Positions 45,088 to 54,608 are shown, counted from the first letter of the stretch. The stretch is 64,000 bases of DNA from Mucilaginibacter_A sp964236465 (GCA_964236465.1 CAXSBZ010000013.1:14115-78114); one strand, 5' to 3'. Program-made: numbers and translations. The notes: generated from the sequence alone by a model not told the origin.

Positions 45088-48069
45088 ATGAAACGACCTC
45101 TACTTCTTATTTTACTTTTCCTGCTGGCTTCGGTTGCTTTGCAAGCACAAACTTTGCACGAAGTGCGCGGCATTATCCAGGATACTACAGGTACAACTTT
45201 GCCCGGGACGGTAGTGAGATTAGTTTCAGGATCAGATACCGTGGCTACGGCGGCGGATGCAAATGGTGCATTTGTATTTACAAAAGTAAAATCTCCTGAG
45301 TTTAAATTGACGATCAGTTTAATAGGTTTCCAGCCGTTGAACAGGCGTTTTTTAAAGCAAACTGCTGATCCTGCAACTATAAATGTGGGCGTAATCAGAT
45401 TAAAAACGGTACTCAACCAGCTTAAAGGGGTAACTATTGTGGGCGTGAACCCGGTAATGCTGAAAGAAGATACTGTAGAATTTAAAGCAAGTGCCTATAA
45501 AGTAAGGGAAAACGCACCTACAGAAGATATGATCAAAAAGCTGCCAGGTGTGGATGTGGATGCACAGGGAAATATAACGGCACAGGGAAAATCGGTTACA
45601 AAAGTCAGGATCAACGGAAAAGATTTTATGGGCGGCGATGTAAAATCGGTTACTAAAAACTTGCCCGCGGATGTGATCGAAAGTATCCAGATGATTGATG
45701 ATTATGGCGATCAGGCAAACTTAACCGGCGTAAAAACCGGTGAGCCGGATAAAATTATGAATATTGTGATCCGGAAGGACCGGAACGTGGGTTACTCTTT
45801 GCAGGCAACTGCCGGGGCCGGACGTGATGCTTTGCCGCAAACAAACGGAACGCCAAGCCCGACAAATCCATCAGCAATTAATAATAATGAAGATAAGAAC
45901 CGGTACTTAGGAACGGTAAATTACTTCAGTTTTAAAGGCGACCGGCAGATTTCTGTTTTGGGAAATATCAATAACACCAATATCAACACATTTACTTTTG
46001 GCGGCGGCGGCGTAGCACGAGGCGGCGGTGGTGGATTTGGCGGCGGTGGTGGCGGCCGCGGAAATGCTTTGCAAGGCGCAAGTACAACATCGAACCAAAA
46101 TGGTATTACGGATGCCCATGCTTTGGGTTTGAATTTCAGGGACCAATGGGGGAAAAAATTATCGGTTTACGGTAGTTATAGCTTTTCGGACAATACGGTA
46201 CGTACAATCAGCAGTACATTTCAGCAGACAGTAAATGCCGGAGTAACCAGCAACAATAGCCAGAATAACACGCAAACCAGTCAGAATATCAACCACCGGC
46301 TTACCTGGAATATGGAGTACAAACCGGATACGGTTAATTATTTAAAAATTACACCAACTTTTTCTTATGCCGGTGTAAATACCAATTCTAATTCCAACGT
46401 CAATAATTTAACAACTGAAGCAATAGCTAACAATACTATTTACAATCAGGTTACTACAGATCATTCAAAGTCGCCCAATTACGGAATCAATGTGTTGTTC
46501 AATCACCGCTTCCGGGCAACACTCCGTAATTTAAGCATCAATTTAAATGCAAATTCAGCCAAAACAGATGAGCTCGATAATCCGATAACAACCTATTCTT
46601 CCGGCTATCCTTCTGCCCCCGGTTATCAGTTGATCAATACCAACAGCCGGACCAGCAGCATAAGCACAAATGTTTCTTATTTGGAGCCGATTGGAAAATT
46701 ATCTTATCTGGAATTAAATTATGCGCTCAACCATTCTTATACCAACAGTGATAAAGCCACAGATACTTTGACGGCAAATAATGAACAAAACCGATATGCG
46801 CTTTTGAGCAATAGCTACAATTATACTTTTACCACCAATCGTTTTGGGTTGAATTACCGGTTTATCGAGAAGAAATACAACTACACCTTGGGCGTAGGTG
46901 TGCAGCCGGCAGTTTTGGACGGCTATTCGCCTACAACCGGACAAAGTACACATGTTTCGACGTTCAACTTTATTCCCACGGCCCGTTTTATTTACAATTT
47001 TTCACGTAGCCAGGCTTTAAATTTCAATTACAACGGGTCCAGCAATCAGCCCAGCTTCAATTATTTGCAGCCGGTTATTGATTTTTCCAACCCATTATAT
47101 CCGGTGCAGGGAAATCCAAATTTGAAACCAGAATTTAACAACAATTTTACTTTGCGTTATAATAAGTTCAGTTTTGCAACGGGCGATATCCTGTTTACCA
47201 ACTTAACGTTCAATCAAACCAACAACAAGATCGTAACCAACTCAATTTTGTATCCTAAAGTTGACCCTTTGATAATTCCAAAATTACAAGGCACTTACCT
47301 CACCCAATATTTAAATACGGATGGTTATTACACCTCGTCTTTAAATGCCACTTATGCAAAGCCTTGGGCAAAACGAAGATATACGCTGATGTTCAATGCG
47401 AATGCAACTTACACCAACAACATCGGTTACAGCAGTAATGTAACTTACAATGCGATTACCAATAGCGAAACGTTGGTTACCCAAAAAAATATAGCAAAAT
47501 CTTTGGTGGTTACGCCGGGTATCCGTTTCCGTACAGATATTACAGATGTGATTGATGCACAGTTTTTGACTAATTACAGCATCAGCACAATCAATAATAG
47601 TATTATTTCAACTGATTTTAGAAATACGGCCGCCAAAACACTTACTTTAGGTTTGAACGGTAAAAATTATCTGTGGAAAAATTATACGGTGAGCTATGAT
47701 TATACCAAGCTGATTTATAGCGGTTTTAACGGTGTAAACCAAACCAACCCCAATATTTTTAACGCTTATGTGGAGCGTCGTTTTCTGAAAAAAAACGCAG
47801 CAACTATCCGTGTGGCAGCATATGATTTATTCAACCAAAATACGGGTTATACTTACACGCCAAGCCCAAGCGGAACGGGCTATACTGTTCAAAATATCAA
47901 TCGTTTGGGTAGATATTATCTGCTTTCTTTTAGTTTGAGGTTACAAAAATTTGCAGGCAAAGCACCGCAGCAAGATGAGTTCAGAGGGAGAAGAGAAGGC
48001 GGCGGAGAAGGCGGTGGCGGCCGCCCGGGTGGTGGTCTTCCAGGAGGTGGCGGCCCGCCAATGGACTAA
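45088..48069 (+). CDS. Large outer-membrane beta-barrel receptor with CarboxypepD_reg domain
   Basis: 993 residues from the ATG at 45088. Signal peptide (LLLILLFLLASVALQAQ), CarboxypepD_reg domain at about 25-110 (VRGIIQDTTGTTLPGTVVRL), a TonB-receptor plug (ENAPTEDMIKKLPGVDVDAQGNI … INGKDFMGGD) and a long outer-membrane barrel of the OMP_b-brl type. Two glycine-rich tracts occur, near residue 310 and at the C-terminus (REGGGEGGGGRPGG…). No SusD partner follows, so it is unlikely to be a polysaccharide locus. It is free of the dispersed motif for its full 3 kb. Confidence 0.92.
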   Translation: MKRPLLLILLFLLASVALQAQTLHEVRGIIQDTTGTTLPGTVVRLVSGSDTVATAADANGAFVFTKVKSPEFKLTISLIGFQPLNRRFLKQTADPATINVGVIRLKTVLNQLKGVTIVGVNPVMLKEDTVEFKASAYKVRENAPTEDMIKKLPGVDVDAQGNITAQGKSVTKVRINGKDFMGGDVKSVTKNLPADVIESIQMIDDYGDQANLTGVKTGEPDKIMNIVIRKDRNVGYSLQATAGAGRDALPQTNGTPSPTNPSAINNNEDKNRYLGTVNYFSFKGDRQISVLGNINNTNINTFTFGGGGVARGGGGGFGGGGGGRGNALQGASTTSNQNGITDAHALGLNFRDQWGKKLSVYGSYSFSDNTVRTISSTFQQTVNAGVTSNNSQNNTQTSQNINHRLTWNMEYKPDTVNYLKITPTFSYAGVNTNSNSNVNNLTTEAIANNTIYNQVTTDHSKSPNYGINVLFNHRFRATLRNLSINLNANSAKTDELDNPITTYSSGYPSAPGYQLINTNSRTSSISTNVSYLEPIGKLSYLELNYALNHSYTNSDKATDTLTANNEQNRYALLSNSYNYTFTTNRFGLNYRFIEKKYNYTLGVGVQPAVLDGYSPTTGQSTHVSTFNFIPTARFIYNFSRSQALNFNYNGSSNQPSFNYLQPVIDFSNPLYPVQGNPNLKPEFNNNFTLRYNKFSFATGDILFTNLTFNQTNNKIVTNSILYPKVDPLIIPKLQGTYLTQYLNTDGYYTSSLNATYAKPWAKRRYTLMFNANATYTNNIGYSSNVTYNAITNSETLVTQKNIAKSLVVTPGIRFRTDITDVIDAQFLTNYSISTINNSIISTDFRNTAAKTLTLGLNGKNYLWKNYTVSYDYTKLIYSGFNGVNQTNPNIFNAYVERRFLKKNAATIRVAAYDLFNQNTGYTYTPSPSGTGYTVQNINRLGRYYLLSFSLRLQKFAGKAPQQDEFRGRREGGGEGGGGRPGGGLPGGGGPPMD

Positions 48070-48080
48070 AAAAACAGGCA

Positions 48081-48125
48081 TAAAAAGAGCATCAGAAAAA
48101 TTTTTCTGATGCTCTTTTTACTTTT
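48081..48125 (+). terminator. Terminator formed by an inverted motif pair
   Basis: TAAAAAGAGCAT (48081-48092) and ATGCTCTTTTTA (48109-48120) form a stem of about 19 bp that ends in T's, 11 bp after the receptor stop. The middle dinucleotide of the motif is AG here, a rare version, and both arms share it. Confidence 0.92.
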
Positions 48126-48234
48126 GTAAAAACAAGATATTTCTCGGCACAAAAACTAAATACAGGAAAACCAGTTGATTGACAGGAAGTGCAAAATACT
48201 CAAATGCTTCTTTTATCCACTTAAAATTAAGATT

Positions 48235-48516
48235 ATGAAAGCCGAATGGAACAACCAAATTATAGCCGAAAGCGATGCTACAATTGTGATAGAAAACAAC
48301 CAGTATTTCCCGCTGGAAGCCGTAAAAGCAGCGTATTTAAAACCCTCTTCCACGCACTCAACCTGCCCTTGGAAAGGTCTGGCATCTTATTATTCTTTAG
48401 ATGTTGATGGAAAACAAAACCCGGATGCAGCATGGTTTTACCCCGAACCAAAAGACGCGGCTAAACAAATAAAAAATTATGTTGCCTTTTGGAAGGGCGT
48501 GAAAATTACCGGATAA
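48235..48516 (+). CDS. DUF427 domain-containing protein
   Basis: 93 residues from the ATG at 48235 (the frame runs open further upstream without a plausible start). Matches DUF427: MKAEWNNQIIAESDATIVIENNQYFPLEAV, STCPWKGLASYYSLDVDGKQNPDAAWFYPEP. Small beta-rich fold of unknown function. Its stop codon is the TAA of a motif copy (48514-48525), and the disulfide reductase starts 11 bp later. Confidence 0.92.
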   Translation: MKAEWNNQIIAESDATIVIENNQYFPLEAVKAAYLKPSSTHSTCPWKGLASYYSLDVDGKQNPDAAWFYPEPKDAAKQIKNYVAFWKGVKITG

Positions 48517-48527
48517 AAACAGTATTG

Positions 48528-49913
48528 ATGAAAATTTATGATGTTATAGTAATTGGTTCCGGCCAAGCGGGCACGCCACTGGCCAAAAAGTTGGCCAAAG
48601 CCGGCAAAAAAACAGCTTTGATCGAGAAGCGTTTTGTGGGCGGAACTTGTGTAAACGATGGCTGCACACCCACAAAAACGATAATTGCTTCGGCCAGAAA
48701 TGCTTATATGGCTACCCGAACAGATTTGGGTGTGGAAGTAAGCAGCTTTAAAGTAAATCTTCCGGCCATCATGCAGCGCAAGGATGGCATTGTACTGAAA
48801 TCCCGAAATGGCGGACAGCAAGGTTTGGAAGACACGGAGAACCTCGACCTGATTTTTGGCGATGCTTCTTTTACCGGCATAAAAATGATAACGGTTAACT
48901 TGAACGATGGCGGCATAGAGGAAATGACGGCCGAACTGATTTTTATCGATACCGGAGCCAAAACCACTATCCCCGAAATTGAAGGCATAAAAACAGTACC
49001 GTATCTTACTTCAACCACTATTTTGGATTTGAAGGAATTGCCGGAAAGTCTGATCATTATTGGCGGTAATTATATCGGTTTGGAGTTTGGGCAGATGTTT
49101 TCGCGCTTCGGTTCTAAAATAACGGTTCTGGAAAAAGGTAAAAGGATTATGTCTCGCGAAGATGAAGACGTAAGCGAAACGGTAACGCAGTTTTTATCCG
49201 AAGAAGGGATTTCGATAATCAGCAATGTCGAAATAATGAAAGCGGAAAAATCTCCCGAAGGAAAAATTACGGTAACGATCAAAAAAGATAACCGGCAGCA
49301 ACAAATCACCGCTTCTCATTTGCTTGTTGCTGTCGGCCGTTCGCCTCAAACCAAAACCCTCAATTTAGAAAAAACCGGTATCGAAACAGATGAAAAAGGC
49401 TTTATCAAAGTGAACGATAAACTCGAAACCACAGCTCAAAGTATTTATGCCATGGGTGATGTAAAACCTGGGCCTGCGTTTACACATATTGCTTATAACG
49501 ACCATTTGGTGGTGTTTAAAAACCTGATGAAAAATGCCAATGTTTCGATAAAAGGCCGCCCGGTTCCGTATTGTATGTTTACCGATCCGCAGTTGGGCCG
49601 AGTTGGATTATCAGAAAATGAAGCACGCGAGCAAGGTTTGGATATTAAAGTTGCCAAACTGACTATGGAACATGTAGCTCGCGCCAACGAAATGAACGAA
49701 ACAAAAGGCTTTATGAAAGCAGTGGTTGATGCCAAAACCGATCAGATTTTGGGTGCCACCGTTTTAGGTTATGAAGGCGGAGAAGTGATGGCTGTTTTGC
49801 AAATGGCAATGCAGGGGAAAATAACGGCGCAGCAACTACGTGAAAACATATTTGCGCACCCAACCATGTCAGAATCGATCAATAATCTTTTTATGTCGAT
49901 AGAAGAAGCTTAA
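48528..49913 (+). CDS. FAD-dependent pyridine nucleotide-disulfide oxidoreductase
   Basis: 461 residues from the ATG at 48528. FAD motif VIVIGSGQAGTPLAKKLA, redox-active pair GGTCVNDGCTPTK (Cys 41, Cys 46), NAD(P) motif IIIGGNYIGLEFGQMFSRFG, and the His-Glu dyad in FAHPTMSES near the C-terminus, so a working disulfide reductase is expected. Closest in style to mercuric-reductase-like proteins but without the extra C-terminal cysteines. It lies 9 bp upstream of an ergothioneine-type ABC transporter and egtBD, so a role in reducing an oxidised low-molecular-weight thiol is a reasonable inference, not shown. Confidence 0.9.
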   Translation: MKIYDVIVIGSGQAGTPLAKKLAKAGKKTALIEKRFVGGTCVNDGCTPTKTIIASARNAYMATRTDLGVEVSSFKVNLPAIMQRKDGIVLKSRNGGQQGLEDTENLDLIFGDASFTGIKMITVNLNDGGIEEMTAELIFIDTGAKTTIPEIEGIKTVPYLTSTTILDLKELPESLIIIGGNYIGLEFGQMFSRFGSKITVLEKGKRIMSREDEDVSETVTQFLSEEGISIISNVEIMKAEKSPEGKITVTIKKDNRQQQITASHLLVAVGRSPQTKTLNLEKTGIETDEKGFIKVNDKLETTAQSIYAMGDVKPGPAFTHIAYNDHLVVFKNLMKNANVSIKGRPVPYCMFTDPQLGRVGLSENEAREQGLDIKVAKLTMEHVARANEMNETKGFMKAVVDAKTDQILGATVLGYEGGEVMAVLQMAMQGKITAQQLRENIFAHPTMSESINNLFMSIEEA

Positions 49914-49922
49914 CTTGCTTCC

Positions 49923-50882
49923 ATGATTGTAGCCGAACACCTGAGCAAACATTTTGGTAAAACTGCTGCGGTTGATGATATTTCTTTTGAAGTAAAAGAA
50001 GGCGAAACGCTGGTGCTTTTGGGCACCAGCGGATGCGGAAAAACCACAACTTTGAAAATGATCAACCGGCTGACGGAACCTTCCGGCGGAAGAATCAGCG
50101 TAAACGGCAAAGATGTTTTAGCACAAAACCCGGATGAGTTGCGGCGCGGCATCGGTTATGTTTTGCAGAACAACGGTTTGTTCCCGCATTATTCTGTTGC
50201 CGAAAATATGGCTGTAGTTCCGAAGTTATTGAAATGGGATCAGCAGAAAATCAAGCAGCGGACGAGCGTTTTGCTGGAAAAACTGCATCTACCCGAAAGC
50301 TATTTGCCTTTATATCCAAACGAATTGAGCGGCGGCCAGCAGCAACGCGTTGGTTTGGCGCGTGCGTTGATGGCCGATCCGCCGGTTTTGTTGATGGATG
50401 AAGCTTTTGGTGCTTTAGATCCGATTACGCGCGCTGCTATCCGCAAAGAATTTAAAAACCTGGACGAGTTAAAGCGGAAAACCATTGTGATGGTGACGCA
50501 TGATGTGCAGGAAGCCTTTGAAATGGCCGACCGGATTTGTCTGATGGATGCCGGAAAAATCAAACAAATTGGCACACCGGCAGAACTTTTATTCAAACCA
50601 GCAGATCCTTTTGTAGCTTCATTTCTGGATGATCAACGGCTGCAATTAGAACTCAAAGCAGTTTCTTTAAATGATTTGTGGGAACAACATACTTCTTTTA
50701 CCGGCATAAAATTGGTGCCGGAGATTTCTTCGGAAAGTAGTGTTTGGGAAACAATTTCCCTTCTCCAAAAAAATAATTTAGCCCAAATCAGCATTCATCA
50801 ACCCAAAACCAATGAGTGGAAACAAACCAGTCCGCAGGAATTGATGCATGCTTTTTTTACACACAAAAATTTGGTGCCATGA
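49923..50882 (+). CDS. egtV: ABC transporter ATPase, OpuCA/EgtV type
   Basis: 319 residues. Walker A GTSGCGKTT at 34-42, signature LSGGQQQRVGLARALMADPP, Walker B LLMDEAFGALDP, then a C-terminal extension of about 90 residues without clear CBS domains. The subfamily imports quaternary amines (betaine, choline, carnitine) or, in the EgtUV group known from Streptococcus pneumoniae and Helicobacter pylori, ergothioneine. Overlaps the permease gene by 4 bp and is in one run with egtB and egtD, which favours ergothioneine. Gene symbol is tentative. Confidence 0.85.
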   Translation: MIVAEHLSKHFGKTAAVDDISFEVKEGETLVLLGTSGCGKTTTLKMINRLTEPSGGRISVNGKDVLAQNPDELRRGIGYVLQNNGLFPHYSVAENMAVVPKLLKWDQQKIKQRTSVLLEKLHLPESYLPLYPNELSGGQQQRVGLARALMADPPVLLMDEAFGALDPITRAAIRKEFKNLDELKRKTIVMVTHDVQEAFEMADRICLMDAGKIKQIGTPAELLFKPADPFVASFLDDQRLQLELKAVSLNDLWEQHTSFTGIKLVPEISSESSVWETISLLQKNNLAQISIHQPKTNEWKQTSPQELMHAFFTHKNLVP

Positions 50883-52447
50883 ACAACCAGCAAAGTTTAT
50901 GGCAATTTATGTGGCAGGAACACGAAAAACTGTTGCAGCAAACCGTGCAGCATTTGGGTTTAACGTTCATCTCCTTGTTTTTTGCGATTCTGATTGGTTT
51001 ACCGCTTGGAATTTGGATCGCCCGAAAAAAACAGTTCTCGGGAAGCGTTTTGGGTTTTGCGGGAGTTTTGCAGACTATCCCAAGTTTGGCCTTGCTTGGT
51101 TTTATGATCCCGTTGCTTGGAATCGGACCAAAACCGGCTATTGTTGCGCTGTTTTTATATGCGTTGCTACCGATCATCCGCAACACTTTTACCGGCATCA
51201 GCGAAGTAAACTCAACGGTAAAAGAAGCAGCGCGCGGCATGGGCATGAGCACGTGGCAGATTTTGTTTAAGGTTGAATTGCCGCTCGCTTTGCCGGTTTT
51301 ATTGGCCGGGATTCGAACAGCAACTGTGATAAACGTTGGTGTGGCAACTTTGGCTGCGTTCATTGCTGCTGGTGGTTTGGGCGAATTTATTTTCGGCGGA
51401 ATTTCGCTCAATAATTCCAACATGATTTTGGCCGGGGCAATTCCGGCGGCTTTGCTGGCCATTATTTTAGACTTTTTACTTTCCAAAATCCAAAACCTCA
51501 GCCTGAAAAAAGTTAAAGTTTTTTTGTGGATCATCCCGGCGGCGATACTTCTTTTATTGGCTATTTATTGGATTCCATCAACCCAAAAAAACAAATTGCT
51601 GGCCGGTTTTACGCCTGAATTTATGGGTAGGAGAGACGGCGATTTGGGTTTGCGACAGGTTTATGGTTTGAAAATCAAAACCGTTGTCATCAGCGATGCC
51701 GTCATGTACAAAGCGGCTTACGAAAAGGAACTGGATGTCATCAGCGGCTATAGCACCGATGGCCGTTTAAAAGCTTTTGATTTAACCATTCTGGAAGATG
51801 ACAAGCATATTTTTCCGCCTTATTATTGTGCGCCGGTGGTTCGGAAAGAGGCACTGCAAAAATTCCCTGAACTGGAAAAAATCTTGAATTTATTATCAGG
51901 AACGATCAATGATTCGGTGATGACGGATTTGAATTACAAAGTCGATCAGTTGAAACAATCCCCCGAAAAAGTAGCGCATGATTTCCTGGTGCAAAAGAAG
52001 CTTTTTCGTCCTTCGCAAAATGGAAATAACGGAACGGTTCGTATAGGCTCCAAAATATTTGGCGAGCAATATATTTTGGCGGCCATGTATGCCGATTTAA
52101 TTCAAGGTTATACCGATTACGCAGTTTCCACAAAAACCGGTTTGGGCGGCACGAAAATTTGTTTTGATGCGCTGACCAATAATCAGATCGATTTTTATCC
52201 CGAATACACCGGCACGGGTTTGCTGGTGATTTTGCAGGCTTCACAAAAAACGACAGATTCCATCGGCAGCAGCAAACTCAAAGTGTATGATTTTGTTAAA
52301 AAGAAGTTTGAACAACAATATGCGCTGGAATGGTTGAAGCCAATCGGTTTTAACAATGCTTATGCGTTGATGATGAGAAATAAACAAGCACATGAGCTAC
52401 ACATCAGAACCATCTCCGATCTTAGAAAATACCTCAACAACAAATGA
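50879..52447 (+). CDS. egtU: ABC permease fused to substrate-binding domain (EgtU-like, binding domain circularly permuted)
   Basis: 522 residues from the ATG that overlaps the ATPase stop. Permease at 1-235 with the EAARGMGMSTWQILFKVELPLALPVLLAG coupling loop, then a periplasmic binding domain. In OpuCC/EgtU proteins the domain runs from TEQYIL…YPEYTGT…LKP.GFNNTYAL to …AYSTDGR…LEDDK..FPPY…LNY.VD. Here the second half comes first (240-376) and the first half last (387-522), joined by a linker RPSQNGNNG. Ligand probably a betaine such as ergothioneine, because egtB follows with a 56-bp overlap. Confidence 0.85.
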   Translation: MNNQQSLWQFMWQEHEKLLQQTVQHLGLTFISLFFAILIGLPLGIWIARKKQFSGSVLGFAGVLQTIPSLALLGFMIPLLGIGPKPAIVALFLYALLPIIRNTFTGISEVNSTVKEAARGMGMSTWQILFKVELPLALPVLLAGIRTATVINVGVATLAAFIAAGGLGEFIFGGISLNNSNMILAGAIPAALLAIILDFLLSKIQNLSLKKVKVFLWIIPAAILLLLAIYWIPSTQKNKLLAGFTPEFMGRRDGDLGLRQVYGLKIKTVVISDAVMYKAAYEKELDVISGYSTDGRLKAFDLTILEDDKHIFPPYYCAPVVRKEALQKFPELEKILNLLSGTINDSVMTDLNYKVDQLKQSPEKVAHDFLVQKKLFRPSQNGNNGTVRIGSKIFGEQYILAAMYADLIQGYTDYAVSTKTGLGGTKICFDALTNNQIDFYPEYTGTGLLVILQASQKTTDSIGSSKLKVYDFVKKKFEQQYALEWLKPIGFNNAYALMMRNKQAHELHIRTISDLRKYLNNK

Positions 52448-53594
52448 TCTGCTTAATCGCTACATCGCCGTTCGCAACCGTTCTAAACAAATCTGCGCGC
52501 CGCTGCAAACCGAAGATTATGTAGTGCAGCCCGTGCCGGATGTGAGTCCGCCAAAATGGCATTTGGGCCACACCACCTGGTTTTTTGAAACGTTTATTTT
52601 GAAGCCGAATGTTGTTGGTTATCAGGAATTTAATACGGATTATAATTACGTTTTCAATAGTTATTACGAAAGCGTTGGAGTGCGTGTAGTTCGTACAAAC
52701 CGTGGTAATTTGAGTCGGCCAACCGTGCAGGAAGTTTATGCGTACCGCGATTATGTGGATGCCGCGATGGAAAATCTGCTGCGTTGCGAGGTTTCTGCGG
52801 AACTGCATGAACTGTTAACGCTTGGTTTTTACCACGAAGAGCAGCACCAGGAATTATTATGGACAGATATTAAATATATTTTGGGCCACAATCCGCTGCT
52901 TCCTGCTTATGCCGAAAATTATCCCGGTAAAAACAGTATGCCTAATAACGATGCTGTTTTTATCCCTATAAAATCCGGTTTGTACGAGATCGGACATGAA
53001 GGTGAAGGTTTTTATTTTGATAATGAACTGGGTTGCCACACCGTTTATCTGCCAGATTTTGAAATCAGCAGCGAGCCGGTTAGCAATGCAGAATATCTGG
53101 AATTTATTGCAGATGGCGGTTATCAGAACTTCCGTTTCTGGCATGCTGAAGGTTGGGATTGGGTGAAAAACAACGAAATTAAAGCACCGCTTTACTGGCA
53201 TTTGGTGGACGGTGAATGGTGCAATTATACGTTGGGCGGCATCAAACCAATTGATAAAAATGAGCCGGTTTGCCACATCAGTTATTTTGAGGCTGCCGCT
53301 TTTGCCAGCTGGAAAGGTTTGCGCCTGCCAACCGAATTTGAATGGGAAGTAGCTGCTAAACAGTTTAACTGGGGCCGCGTTTGGGAGTGGACAAACAGTG
53401 CTTATTTGCCTTATCCCGGCTTTGTTACCGCTCCGGGTGCTATCGGCGAGTACAACGGCAAATTTATGGTGAACCAGATGGTTTTGCGTGGTGCCTCTGA
53501 CGTAACTTCACCAGATCATAGCCGGAAAACGTATCGTAATTTCTTCCAGACTAATGCGCGCTGGCAATATACCGGAATCCGTTTGGCCAGATAA
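52392..53594 (+). CDS. egtB: Ergothioneine biosynthesis sulfoxide synthase EgtB
   Basis: 400 residues. DinB-like four-helix domain at 15-165 with iron ligands His 60 (KWHLGHTTWFFE) and H148/H152 (FYHEEQHQELLW), then a formylglycine-generating-enzyme-type domain (EPVSNAEYLEFIADGGY … GLRLPTEFEWEVAAK … WEWTNSAYLPYPGF … GGS-type end ARWQYTGIRLAR). Iron and O2 join hercynine to cysteine or gamma-glutamylcysteine. It overlaps the transporter gene by 56 bp. No EgtC amidase or EgtE lyase is nearby, so a cysteine-using type is likely. Confidence 0.93.
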   Translation: MSYTSEPSPILENTSTTNDLLNRYIAVRNRSKQICAPLQTEDYVVQPVPDVSPPKWHLGHTTWFFETFILKPNVVGYQEFNTDYNYVFNSYYESVGVRVVRTNRGNLSRPTVQEVYAYRDYVDAAMENLLRCEVSAELHELLTLGFYHEEQHQELLWTDIKYILGHNPLLPAYAENYPGKNSMPNNDAVFIPIKSGLYEIGHEGEGFYFDNELGCHTVYLPDFEISSEPVSNAEYLEFIADGGYQNFRFWHAEGWDWVKNNEIKAPLYWHLVDGEWCNYTLGGIKPIDKNEPVCHISYFEAAAFASWKGLRLPTEFEWEVAAKQFNWGRVWEWTNSAYLPYPGFVTAPGAIGEYNGKFMVNQMVLRGASDVTSPDHSRKTYRNFFQTNARWQYTGIRLAR

Positions 53595-53603
53595 TTTATC
53601 AAT

Positions 53604-54608
53604 ATGAACACAATTATACAAGACGTAGTAATCACGGAAACAGAAGAAGAATCCGTTTTAAAAATGCATCATCAAAGTTTTTACAAAGATGTTTTAATCG
53701 GATTATCTGCTTCGCCCAAAAAACTGCAGTCTAAATATTTTTATGATGCTGCTGGTGATAAACTTTTCCAGGAGATTATGAATTGCCCGGAATATTACCT
53801 CACCAATTGCGAACTGGAAATATTTTCGGAACAAACCGCAGCAATTGTACAAACGCTGAAAGAGAATTTTGAGAGTTTTGATTTGATTGAACTCGGTGCC
53901 GGTGATGCTACAAAATCCGTTTTTTTGCTGAAAGAATTACTGTCGAAAAATATAGATTTTACTTATTTGCCGATTGATATTTCCACAAATGTCATTGAGC
54001 AATTGCTTTATACCTTACCAAAACAACTTCCGGGTTTGCAAATGCACGGCTTAAACGGCGACTATTTTGATATGCTAAAAGAAGCATCGCAACTTTCTTC
54101 GCGCCCAAAAGTAGTTTTGTTTATGGGATCGAACATCGGAAATATGCCGGTAAAAGAAGCATTTGATTTCTGCGGAGCTTTGCGCCAAGCTTTATCGTCT
54201 GGAGATTTGGCCATAATTGGTTTCGACCTAAAAAAAAACCCGAAAACGATTCTGGCCGCTTATAATGATGCTGCTGGGGTCACTAAAAACTTCAATCTGA
54301 ATTTGTTAACAAGAATAAACCGGGAACTGGAAGCTGATTTCAACTTGAACCAGTTTGACCATTACCCAACTTACGACCCGCAAACTGGTGCTTGTAAAAG
54401 TTTTCTGGTGAGTTTAGTTCAACAAAAAATAAAAATCGGTTCAGCAAACATTCAGTTTAAAGAAAACGAACTGATTGATATGGAAGTTTCCCAAAAATAC
54501 AACTTGGGAGAAATTAATCAATTCGCATTGGCAGGCGGATTTGAACCGATTCGGAATTTTTTTGATCGTAAAACGTGGTTTGTAGATGCGGTTTGGAAGT
54601 GTGTTTAG
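53604..54608 (+). CDS. egtD: L-histidine N-alpha-methyltransferase EgtD
   Basis: 334 residues. Trimethylates histidine to hercynine with SAM, the first step to ergothioneine. N-terminal LSASPKKLQSKYFYDAAGDKLFQEIMNCPEYYLTNCE is the EgtD signature, followed by the SAM site LIELGAGDATKS at 95-106 and MGSNIGNMP. Begins 9 bp after egtB. Contains two motif copies (54076, 54151), both encoding KEA. Confidence 0.95.
   Translation: MNTIIQDVVITETEEESVLKMHHQSFYKDVLIGLSASPKKLQSKYFYDAAGDKLFQEIMNCPEYYLTNCELEIFSEQTAAIVQTLKENFESFDLIELGAGDATKSVFLLKELLSKNIDFTYLPIDISTNVIEQLLYTLPKQLPGLQMHGLNGDYFDMLKEASQLSSRPKVVLFMGSNIGNMPVKEAFDFCGALRQALSSGDLAIIGFDLKKNPKTILAAYNDAAGVTKNFNLNLLTRINRELEADFNLNQFDHYPTYDPQTGACKSFLVSLVQQKIKIGSANIQFKENELIDMEVSQKYNLGEINQFALAGGFEPIRNFFDRKTWFVDAVWKCV

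Noticed and set aside
49923..52447. Simple glycine betaine osmoprotectant transporter
   Set aside because: Not excluded by sequence, but overlap with egtB and adjacency to egtD make ergothioneine or a precursor the better reading.
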